DNA from: Bacteroidales bacterium
GTDB lineage: Bacteria > Bacteroidota > Bacteroidia > Bacteroidales > S143-33
DNA: 38,084 nucleotides
NCBI GenBank assembly: GCA_027015275.1
Contig: JALWCU010000160.1
Location: 1-38,084, forward strand
Direction: 5' to 3'
Position 1 is the stretch's first letter. Each line of letters opens with the position of its first letter. Below the pieces are notes generated by a model. It searched no databases, was not told where the DNA came from, and saw only the letters and a program-made list of their open reading frames with translations. Below, piece after piece: positions 28,228 to 36,478 of this stretch. A program made the translations under genes and the position numbers.

Positions 28228-29487
28228 TTAATCTCTACTACAGAAATAACCGCCATCGTAGTCAAAACGCCTGAGGTTGTGTCCCATTTTGTCCTTTTTG
28301 GTCTTCAGATAAAATTTATTGTACTCATTGGGTTGTATTTCAATGGGCACTATCTCAACTATTTCAAGGCCATAACCTTCCAATGCAATAATCTTTCTGG
28401 GGTTATTGGTCATAAGCCTCATTTTTTTCACGCCCAGAGACCTGAGTATTTGTGCGCCAATACCATAATCACGTTCGTCGTCTGCAAAACCGAGCTTCAG
28501 ATTTGCTTCTACTGTATCCAGGCCTTCTTCCTGTAGTTTATAAGCTTTTATTTTGTTAAATAGCCCGATACCACGGCCTTCCTGCAATAGATAAACTAAA
28601 ACGCCTTTGCCTTCGCGTTCTATCATGCGCATAGCCTCGTGCAGCTGGTCTCCACAATCACAACGCATCGAGCCCAGAATATCGCCAGTAACACACGAAG
28701 AATGGACACGGACAAGCACTGGCTCGTCCTCTTCCCACTCTCCTTTTATCAGCGCAACATGCTCGAGTCCCGAACGTTTCTCACGGAAAGGAATGAGATT
28801 AAACTTGCCGTATTTTGTCGGCAGAAATATCTTCTCGCCAATTTCGATAAGACTTTCGTTTTCGAGACGATACGAAATAAGGTCTTTTATTGTAACTATT
28901 TTCAGGTTAAATTGCTGTGCTACTTTCATTAGCTCTGGCACACGGGCCATAGAGCCGTCGTCGTTCATAATTTCTACAAGTGCGCCGCCAGGTGTGAGCC
29001 CAGCGAGTCGGGTTAGGTCAACAGCAGCCTCTGTGTGGCCAGCTCTACGCAGAACGCCCTCGCTATGAGCTTTTAGCGGAAAGACATGACCAGGACGCGC
29101 CAGGTCATTAGGCTTTGTCTTGGGATCTACAAGAGCTTTTATGGTTTTTGCACGGTCAAAAGCAGATATACCTGTTGTTACGCCATTGCCTTTTAGATCC
29201 ACCGATACTGTAAAGTTAGTTCCCTGAAGCGAAGTATTACGTCCTACCATTAGTTTTAGCCCCAGGTCTTCGCATTGGTCTTCGGTCAGAGCAGCGCAGA
29301 TAAGCCCGCGACCGTATTTCGCCATGAAGTTAACCTTCTCAGGCGTGATTAGTTCAGCGGCTGTTATGAAGTCGCCCTCATTTTCGCGGTTCTCGTCATC
29401 TACGACAATGATTATTTCGCCATTTTGTATAGCCTTTATTGCTTCGGGTATGGTGTTGAATTGGATGTTTTTGTTATTGTTCGCCAT
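28228..29487 (-). CDS. ribBA: Bifunctional 3,4-dihydroxy-2-butanone-4-phosphate synthase / GTP cyclohydrolase II
   Basis: [38 protein letters not shown] cyclohydrolase [44 protein letters not shown]. Confidence 0.96.
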   Translation of the reverse strand: MANNNKNIQFNTIPEAIKAIQNGEIIIVVDDENRENEGDFITAAELITPEKVNFMAKYGRGLICAALTEDQCEDLGLKLMVGRNTSLQGTNFTVSVDLKGNGVTTGISAFDRAKTIKALVDPKTKPNDLARPGHVFPLKAHSEGVLRRAGHTEAAVDLTRLAGLTPGGALVEIMNDDGSMARVPELMKVAQQFNLKIVTIKDLISYRLENESLIEIGEKIFLPTKYGKFNLIPFREKRSGLEHVALIKGEWEEDEPVLVRVHSSCVTGDILGSMRCDCGDQLHEAMRMIEREGKGVLVYLLQEGRGIGLFNKIKAYKLQEEGLDTVEANLKLGFADDERDYGIGAQILRSLGVKKMRLMTNNPRKIIALEGYGLEIVEIVPIEIQPNEYNKFYLKTKKDKMGHNLRRFDYDGGYFCSRD

Positions 29488-30664
29488 TTTCGGGATGCTT
29501 TTTGGTCAGTTTACTGTAAAAATTTGCTAAGATTTCGATTAAATAATTATCTGTTATTTTTTCGTCAGCAAAAGTAAGTATTTGCTTTGAAAAGTATTGT
29601 TGAATTTCGTTTTTTTGGTAAATGTGTATAATTGATTCGACAAATTGCTGTGAGTTTCTCACTGGCATGAAATTAATCATAGCCGTGAGCTCCCAGCCAT
29701 GCACAGCGTCGGAATGTGCGATTATGATTTTTCCATGGTAAATAGCTTGTAAAAACTGGGGAAGTATGCCTATGGTCTTGTCATAAGGCAGTATCATGAT
29801 TGTCTTATCCGCCATAAATTTTTCAATGTCTTCGACCTGGGGGTAATACTTAACATTTGTCTTTTGTTTTAGAATGTCAATGAACCATTGTTCGCTTTGT
29901 CCAGCTATATGTAATTGTAGATTAGGAATTTCCCTCAGAATCTTGGGCCATACCTCGTTTATGAACCAGAGAATGCCATGCTGGGTTTCTATTAGGTATA
30001 GAGGCCCGATGAAGAAAAGATTGTGTGTGTATCTTACGGTCTGTGGCTTCTGTTCTGGTTTTTCTGGAAGTTTATTTGGGATTATAAAATAATTATTGTG
30101 GAATTTGTATTTTTTTATCAGTTCTGGGTCGGATGTGATAATGCTATCGAATTTTTGCATTGTAAATTCGAGAATAGACTTGAGCTTGTTTGCCAATTTA
30201 TTTATAGTTAGACTTTTGAAAACAGCAAGCCGATAATTTTGTGAAAGCATCAGAACTGAGTCTATCTCATCAAAATGCTGCCGATAAATAGTAATAGAGT
30301 TGTGAGAGAGAGCAATGATGTTTTGAATAAAAAGTGAGAAAATAATACTGTCGATTTGTATAATATCAAATGTCTTTTCTGTGAGAATTTCTTCTAAGTT
30401 ATTGATAATTTGTGTTTTGTTCTCTGGTTCGAGAAACCATTCCAGTGTAGAAACGCTATTTTTTTGTACTGGTAAGTAAAGGGTGCGCAGTTCGACTCCC
30501 TGATCTACCTTTTCATAAAGAGGTTCTTTAATATCTGTATTATTTACCAGTAAGACTGTAAGGTTTATTTGTTTTCTACTGACAAGCTTATTTACCTCTG
30601 GTAACGTAAAGTCTTCAAAGACCTTGAAATCTTTGTCCTGATATGATAAAATTAAGAGGTTCAT
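29474..30664 (-). CDS. GT-B fold glycosyltransferase (GT4-like)
   Basis: [80 protein letters not shown]. Confidence 0.75.
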   Translation of the reverse strand: MNLLILSYQDKDFKVFEDFTLPEVNKLVSRKQINLTVLLVNNTDIKEPLYEKVDQGVELRTLYLPVQKNSVSTLEWFLEPENKTQIINNLEEILTEKTFDIIQIDSIIFSLFIQNIIALSHNSITIYRQHFDEIDSVLMLSQNYRLAVFKSLTINKLANKLKSILEFTMQKFDSIITSDPELIKKYKFHNNYFIIPNKLPEKPEQKPQTVRYTHNLFFIGPLYLIETQHGILWFINEVWPKILREIPNLQLHIAGQSEQWFIDILKQKTNVKYYPQVEDIEKFMADKTIMILPYDKTIGILPQFLQAIYHGKIIIAHSDAVHGWELTAMINFMPVRNSQQFVESIIHIYQKNEIQQYFSKQILTFADEKITDNYLIEILANFYSKLTKKHPENGEQ

Positions 30665-32181
30665 TTGTTTATTTTTTTGAACTTTCTTTTAGAGTACGAG
30701 AAAGCTCTTTTTAAGAAGGTCTGAATCTTTGTCATAATGTAATCAAAGTTTGTAATCACTTTGTCTGTAGCTACTTTGTAAACCAGGTATGCACCTATAG
30801 GAATAAAAATAAATGTTGAAAGCCACATGCCAATTTCTGGCTTTAACCCACCTTGTAAGATTAGATTCTCTCCGGAAATAGAGATGATGTAATAAAGTAA
30901 AAATATTGAAACAGAAGCGATTGCAGGAAATCCAAATCCACCTTTACGGATAATAGACCCTATGGGCGCACCAATGAAGAAAAAGAGAAAGCAAGCTACA
31001 GAAAAAGTATATTTACGATAATAGGCTATTTCGTGTTTAGCTATCCACACCTGTTTGCTCTTCAGGTCTATCTTTGCCATTTTTAGCTGAGAAATGATAC
31101 GGTTGGCAAAGTTAAGTGCTCTGGTGATAGCCTCTTGCTTTGAAGTGATATCCATGTGTTGGTAGAGACTATCAGTATTAGTTACTATTGGCAGTTTCTT
31201 GGGTGGTATTTGATACCATATTTTCATCGCAGCATAATAATTAAACGTATCACGTCTGCTATATAGTTTTAATCCCTTGACAAACATGTAGTTATTGAGA
31301 ATAATGTCCTCGTAGAATTTTTTTCTACGTTCATAAGCTATTTTTAATGAGTCGATTTTTTGCCGAAGCCTGCGTGCAGAGAGCATCTGATAGTTGGACC
31401 TGAACAAGCGCTCATCTGTTTGTCTCATCTGGAATCCTTGCAGCTTGATAATCACTCTGTAATGTGAAAATTTATCTTCACGGTGTGGATACTTTCTTAG
31501 AGCCGGATCTGGCTGATCTTCATGTATTTCCTCATACTGGTAGCCATTATATAGGTCTGCCACTAAATATTTCATGTCGTCGGTAACTCTCAGAGTCCCA
31601 GAATCTGCGGTTATCAGGCGGTTGTTGGCAAAAGCATTCTTGTGATCATAGATCAAGAAGTTGTACATCATGTCATTATGAGGGTTTTTCTTGCTAATTC
31701 GAATAACATAACCCTCGACGTCGTAGTTAAAAATACCTGGCTGAAAGTTCAAGGCTGGATGTCTCTGACGTATGTCAAACAGTAAGGTCTGAAGCTTTAG
31801 ATTGGCTGCCGGCACCACTGTATCGGCAAAATAAAAATTGAGCAGTCCGAGCAGTGCACTCAGAATAATAAGCGGGCGGTAAACTTTGATTATTGAAATT
31901 CCTGATGATTTTATGGCGATTAACTCGTGGTTCTCTCCCATATTGCCAAATGCCATCATCGAGGAGAGCATCACTGAGATAGGCATTGCCAAAGGAACGA
32001 CCTGAACAGAAGCATAAAACAGTAACTTTATAATAACCCATGCCTCCAGTCCCTTGCCCACTAACTCATCAACATAGAGCCATAGAAATTGCAAAATCAA
32101 TACAAAGATAGCTACAATAAACGTGGCAATGAATGGCGCAATAAAAGATTTGAGAGTTAGAACATGTAATTTCTTTATCAC
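30661..32181 (-). CDS. LptF/LptG family permease
   Basis: KKLHVLTLKSFIAPFIATFIVAIFVLILQFLWLYVDELVGKGL; VVPLAMPISVMLSSMMAFGNMGENHELIAIKSSGIS. Confidence 0.92.
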   Translation of the reverse strand: MIKKLHVLTLKSFIAPFIATFIVAIFVLILQFLWLYVDELVGKGLEAWVIIKLLFYASVQVVPLAMPISVMLSSMMAFGNMGENHELIAIKSSGISIIKVYRPLIILSALLGLLNFYFADTVVPAANLKLQTLLFDIRQRHPALNFQPGIFNYDVEGYVIRISKKNPHNDMMYNFLIYDHKNAFANNRLITADSGTLRVTDDMKYLVADLYNGYQYEEIHEDQPDPALRKYPHREDKFSHYRVIIKLQGFQMRQTDERLFRSNYQMLSARRLRQKIDSLKIAYERRKKFYEDIILNNYMFVKGLKLYSRRDTFNYYAAMKIWYQIPPKKLPIVTNTDSLYQHMDITSKQEAITRALNFANRIISQLKMAKIDLKSKQVWIAKHEIAYYRKYTFSVACFLFFFIGAPIGSIIRKGGFGFPAIASVSIFLLYYIISISGENLILQGGLKPEIGMWLSTFIFIPIGAYLVYKVATDKVITNFDYIMTKIQTFLKRAFSYSKRKFKKINK

Positions 32182-32184
32182 AGG

Positions 32185-32838
32185 TTACTTGTTTTTTCGT
32201 TGATTATTACTTCTTCCTAAAAGTCGTTTTTCTGTTTCTGCTTCGGGTATGCCAGAATATCTATTCATAAGTTCCTGAGAATGTGGAAGACTAAAGTTCT
32301 GGGGAATCTTCAAATTTCCGCTGCTGAGACGCTCGAAATCCCGTATTATAACATCGTCTTTGACATAATTGCCTGCATGTGCATGGAACAGATATGATTT
32401 TTTCATTTGTATCAAAATTCTTTTTATTAGCTCATCTTTCACAGCTGGGTCTTGTTCTTCTATTGCTTTCTGTATCATTCTCTCAATGATTTTTCCGTAA
32501 TGACGCAGGCGTATATGCTGATCAGGATAATCTATCTTTTCAGGCTTGCGATCAAAGTCTTCCAGCGGAATGATTGGATGAGGATAATCTATGTCCAATT
32601 CATAGCTGGCCAGAATAGCCAAATGATTCCATAATACTTTTTCGTAATCATCAATCTTTTGAATGTCCTTGTTGATAATCTTCATTGCCTCAATAATCTG
32701 TTTTGCCGCCAGATTGCGTTTACTGCGGTCTTTTATTGTCTTGGCATATTCAACAAGCTTTTTGATATTGTTGCCATAACGGGCATTAATGACTCTCTGA
32801 ATAGGTGAGAGATTACCATTTGTTACTTGTGCTTCCAT
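32185..32838 (-). CDS. DUF4290 family protein
   Basis: RYGNNIKKLVEYAKTIKDRSKRNLAAKQIIEAMKIINKDIQKIDDYEKVLWNHLAILASYELDIDYPHP. Confidence 0.85.
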   Translation of the reverse strand: MEAQVTNGNLSPIQRVINARYGNNIKKLVEYAKTIKDRSKRNLAAKQIIEAMKIINKDIQKIDDYEKVLWNHLAILASYELDIDYPHPIIPLEDFDRKPEKIDYPDQHIRLRHYGKIIERMIQKAIEEQDPAVKDELIKRILIQMKKSYLFHAHAGNYVKDDVIIRDFERLSSGNLKIPQNFSLPHSQELMNRYSGIPEAETEKRLLGRSNNQRKNK

Positions 32839-32856
32839 TGTCTCAAAATATTTTTA

Positions 32857-32864
32857 CAAAGATA
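32857..32864 (-). promoter_or_regulatory. Candidate -7 box TATCTTTG (minus) for the DUF4290-led operon
   Basis: Exact TAnnTTTG on minus strand 18 nt upstream of ATG at 32838; no perfect -33 TTG. Confidence 0.5.
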
Positions 32865-32946
32865 AAAGTATTAAATCTTTTGTGAAAAAAGGAATTTTTA
32901 AGAAAATACAAAAATCACACATTACAAAATTTATACTAAAAAATAA

Positions 32947-32954
32947 TACTTTTG
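32947..32954 (+). promoter_or_regulatory. Candidate -7 box TACTTTTG for rsmD
   Basis: Exact TAnnTTTG 20 nt upstream of ATG 32975; supports the shorter rsmD start. Confidence 0.5.
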
Positions 32955-32974
32955 CAAAACTAAAGACTAAACTA

Positions 32975-33529
32975 ATGAGGATAATTTCAGGTAAATACAA
33001 GGGGCGTGTTATACACTTGCCAAAATTTTTTCATGACCGTCCTACAACTGATTTTGCCAAAGAAGGACTCTTCAGCATACTTAGCAATTGGTATTACTTT
33101 GAGCATATAAAGGCGCTTGACCTTTTTGCCGGGAGTGGATGTATAAGTTACGAGTTTGTCTCGCGTGGTGTGGGGCAAATAACTGTTGTTGAGAAGAATC
33201 CGCGCTATGTCGATTTTATTCGCTCCCAGGTTAAGCAGCTCTTTGGAGGTGAACAGACAGTGATTAATGTTATACGTGATGATGCCTTTGCATTTTTGCA
33301 GGAGCGCCAGCTCGATTATGATGTTATCTTTGCAGACCCGCCTTTTGATGTGCAAGGGCTCGAAACATTGCCAGATTTGGCCATGGCCAACCAGTCGTTA
33401 CCACAAGATTCAATCTTTATTCTCGAGCATCCCAAACAGTTTGATTTCTCATCACATCCTAATTTTTTCCGCAAATCTACTTATGGTCATGTTAATTTTT
33501 CGTTTTTCTCCAAAAATCCAAACCAGTAA
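32975..33529 (+). CDS. rsmD: 16S rRNA (guanine(966)-N(2))-methyltransferase RsmD
   Basis: MRIISGKYKGRVIHLPKFFHDRPTTDFAKEGLFSIL; ALDLFAGSGCISYEFVSRG; VIFADPPF. Start refined from 32882 to 32975. Confidence 0.93.
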   Translation: MRIISGKYKGRVIHLPKFFHDRPTTDFAKEGLFSILSNWYYFEHIKALDLFAGSGCISYEFVSRGVGQITVVEKNPRYVDFIRSQVKQLFGGEQTVINVIRDDAFAFLQERQLDYDVIFADPPFDVQGLETLPDLAMANQSLPQDSIFILEHPKQFDFSSHPNFFRKSTYGHVNFSFFSKNPNQ

Positions 33530-33532
33530 TGT

Positions 33533-34528
33533 ATGAAAGCACTTGTTCTCTTTAGCGGTGGATTAGACTCTACCATTGCTCTGAAACTACTCAAGGACCA
33601 CGGACTCGATACGTATGCTGTTTACGTTGAGACAGGCTTTGTTAATGCAGATTATGATCAACTTAAATATATCGCGCAGGAGCAGATTGGCGCTAAGCTT
33701 ATTATTCTTATGCGTCAGCAGCAATATATAGACAAGGTGCTTTTTACACCAAAATATGGCTATGGACGTTTTTTTAATCCTTGTCTTGACTGTCATAAGT
33801 TCATGATAGAGCAGACCTGGCAATGGGGCATAGAACAGTTTGGCAAAGGTAATTTTTTCCTGGCAACAGGCGAAGTATTGGGCCAGAGGGGAAAGAGCCA
33901 GACGCGTCCAAATATTGACAGGATGAACAAAGACTTGGGTGAGATAGCCGATTATCTTGTACGCCCCCTTTCCATTTCCTATTTCCCTGAGTCTGTGCCA
34001 CAAAAGCTTGGTGTTATTGATCCATCTAAGCTGCTAAATATCAAGGGTAAGCAGCGTCGTCAGCAGCTTGATCTAATTGACAAACTCGGAATTAAAGACT
34101 ATCAGACCCCGGCCGGCGGTTGCTTGCTTACAGTCAGCGGTTTTGCCCAGCGTCTGAAGCGTTTCTCTCAGCATTATCAGTACCAAATAGAAGATTTTCC
34201 TCTTATTCGCCATGGACGCCATTTTTGGTTTGATGATAAGCTCTTGGTCATTTCCAGAAATGAGAAAGAAACCAAGCTTTTCGAAAAATTCCATGATCCA
34301 CTTCAGCGTTTCATAACAATTGATTTACCAGCCGATGTTTTAGGGCCTGTGGCAATTATCGATGTCAGTGCAAGCGATGAGCTAATACGTACTGCATGCG
34401 GCTTATTGCTCGATTATTCCAAGGCAGACAAAGACAGAGAGTACACTTTTGTCGTTAATGGACAAAGATTTGACCACATAAAAGCTATTGACCGTAACTT
34501 GCACGCTGATAAGCTTATTAAAGGATAA
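33533..34528 (+). CDS. PP-loop ATPase, ThiI/MnmA-like thiolation-type protein with NFACT-R-like C-terminus
   Basis: MKALVLFSGGLDSTIAL (PP-loop), NPCLDCHKFMIEQ, GEVLGQRGKSQ, TPAGGCLLT; C-terminal VLGPVAIIDVSASDELIRTACGLLLDYSKA. Confidence 0.75.
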   Translation: MKALVLFSGGLDSTIALKLLKDHGLDTYAVYVETGFVNADYDQLKYIAQEQIGAKLIILMRQQQYIDKVLFTPKYGYGRFFNPCLDCHKFMIEQTWQWGIEQFGKGNFFLATGEVLGQRGKSQTRPNIDRMNKDLGEIADYLVRPLSISYFPESVPQKLGVIDPSKLLNIKGKQRRQQLDLIDKLGIKDYQTPAGGCLLTVSGFAQRLKRFSQHYQYQIEDFPLIRHGRHFWFDDKLLVISRNEKETKLFEKFHDPLQRFITIDLPADVLGPVAIIDVSASDELIRTACGLLLDYSKADKDREYTFVVNGQRFDHIKAIDRNLHADKLIKG

Positions 34529-34736
34529 CTTTCTTCGAGATGAGAATTCATTATGCTCAGAAGAATTGTGAATCAATCCACGGCGCTCAAAAATTTTCTG
34601 TAGGCTTAATATGCGTTTTTGTGGCTATGGACGGTCGTTTGACAAAACCTTCCCGATTTTTCTGAAAAAATTTTTGTTCAAAGTGTAAGGAATGAGATTT
34701 TACGGTGTTTCAATTAATGAATAAGTAATTTGGTGC

Positions 34737-35321
34737 GTGGAGCAGATGAGCGAACAAATATTGATTGACAGGCTCAAGGCAAAGGATCAGAGAGTTTTTC
34801 AAGACTTTGTTAATCAACATAAAGACAAGCTTTTTCGTGTGGCTATGGGCTTTGTGCATGATTCATTTCTGGCAGAGGATATTGTACAGGAAGTGTTTAT
34901 CAAGCTCTGGCAAAATATTGATTCGTGGCAAGAGGATAGGGCTCAGCTCTCTACATGGCTATACCGTGTAACAGTGAATCATTCCCTTAATAAGTTAAGG
35001 GACACAAAAAACACGAGGCAATTGTCTAGCATAAATGAGCTCATGCGGACAAATGATGATGGCTCAGTCGAGATACAGGTGCCTGATAAAGCCACAGATC
35101 CGCATGCTGCGTTGGAGAACAAAGAGCTTGCAGAAGTGTTACGCAAAGCTATCAGTGCATTACCTCGGAAACAGAGGATAGCCTTTGTCCTGAGCAAGTA
35201 TCAGAAGATGTCTTCGCGTGAAATAGCAGAGGTAATGGAGCTTTCGGTCAGTAATGTGGGCGTCATTGTCCATCGTGCCAAGAAAAACTTACAAAAGCAA
35301 ATTCTAAAGCTAATGAAATGA
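34737..35321 (+). CDS. Sigma-70 family (ECF-type) RNA polymerase sigma factor
   Basis: VFQDFVNQHKDKLFRVAMGFVHDSFLAEDIVQEVFIKLWQNID (sigma2); ISALPRKQRIAFVLSKYQKMSSREIAEVMELSVSNVGVIVHRAKKNL (sigma4). Start GTG 34737 or ATG 34746. Confidence 0.93.
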   Translation: MEQMSEQILIDRLKAKDQRVFQDFVNQHKDKLFRVAMGFVHDSFLAEDIVQEVFIKLWQNIDSWQEDRAQLSTWLYRVTVNHSLNKLRDTKNTRQLSSINELMRTNDDGSVEIQVPDKATDPHAALENKELAEVLRKAISALPRKQRIAFVLSKYQKMSSREIAEVMELSVSNVGVIVHRAKKNLQKQILKLMK

Positions 35322-35758
35322 ACTGCAAACAGGTGCAAAATAAGCTTATTTTCTACTATTATGGTGAGCTGCCACAGGCTGAGATGACAGAAATAAAACA
35401 ACATTTGGCAGAGTGTGCCTCTTGCCGCGAGCAGTACAACAAACTGTCACTTACGCTCGATTATGCCCAGCGAGAAACAGAGCTCAGTGCCCCTGAGAAT
35501 TTATGGCAAGATATTAACAACCAGCTGGATAGTACACGTAGTCAAACTGTCAAAGTATTAAGGATACGTGCCGCTCAGACGCTCGCAGCAGCTGCTGCTA
35601 TTGCCATAGCCATTTTTATTGGTTCGTTAATGGGCAAGACCTTTGCCGAGAAGTCTTATCCTGTAGCCACCAGAGAGCAGCAATACGAAGACTATGATAG
35701 CCTGGTACAGACTTTTTCATCATTAGACGCATCTGTTTACGTTGTGCTTGACAAATAA
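35318..35758 (+). CDS. Anti-sigma factor with N-terminal zinc-finger motif and TM helix
   Basis: NCKQVQNKLIFYYYGELPQAEMTEIKQHLAECASCREQYNKL (HxxxCxxC); TM AQTLAAAAAIAIAIFIGSLMG; ATGA overlap with the sigma gene. Confidence 0.85.
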   Translation: MNCKQVQNKLIFYYYGELPQAEMTEIKQHLAECASCREQYNKLSLTLDYAQRETELSAPENLWQDINNQLDSTRSQTVKVLRIRAAQTLAAAAAIAIAIFIGSLMGKTFAEKSYPVATREQQYEDYDSLVQTFSSLDASVYVVLDK

Positions 35759-35769
35759 ATCGCAAAATT

Positions 35770-36360
35770 ATGGACACACAAACAAAAAATAAAATACTCG
35801 TAATTGCAGTAATCTTTCTCATAGTGCTTAATTTGGCTACTATTGGTTCGATTTTTTACCACATCAGCCGAATGCGTAAATTGGCAGCTCAGGAGCAGCC
35901 TATCGCGCAGGTAAATAATCGCGTGGTTCGGCCAGATTACGGGCGTGGGCCACAGTCACGGGCATCAGTAAGACGAGAGAGGCGAGAAAGGGTTTCTCCA
36001 CATTTTCGCCGTATCATGGACTCTCTGCACCTTACGCCAGAGCAGAGAAAGTATTTTCTCGAAAAACGCAGGCAATTTATGCGTACTCACCGTCCACTAA
36101 TGGACTCTTTGTTAATCTACCACGAAAGTCTCGATAGCCTTGCTTGTAGTGTCAATCCTGATACCACAAAAATTAGGTTTTATTCTCAGCGTATAGCCAG
36201 TCTGCATTATCGCTTTACCCATGATTTTGCATTGCTGGTTAATCAGTGGTACCAACAGTGTAATCCTGAGCAGCGTACGAAGTTCTGTCAGATTTTTAGA
36301 CATAAAAAATCTTATTATTCTGATTACCGTAGGCATAGAAAGACGCGAAGGAGACGGTAG
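35770..36360 (+). CDS. Periplasmic Spy/CpxP/heavy-metal-sensor-like protein, membrane-anchored
   Basis: N-terminal TM; LHLTPEQRKYFLEKRRQFMRTHRPLMDSLLIYHESL and NPEQRTKFCQIF (LTxxQ-type); basic tail RRHRKTRRRR. Confidence 0.75.
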   Translation: MDTQTKNKILVIAVIFLIVLNLATIGSIFYHISRMRKLAAQEQPIAQVNNRVVRPDYGRGPQSRASVRRERRERVSPHFRRIMDSLHLTPEQRKYFLEKRRQFMRTHRPLMDSLLIYHESLDSLACSVNPDTTKIRFYSQRIASLHYRFTHDFALLVNQWYQQCNPEQRTKFCQIFRHKKSYYSDYRRHRKTRRRR

Positions 36361-36478
36361 CCAGTCCTGCAATTCTGCAAGTTATCCGTGCAGGTCAGAT
36401 TCTTTAAAAAAATTACGGATAGCCAACCTTACAAATTTTACAAACTACAAAATATAAATCACATAAAATAAATGGATT

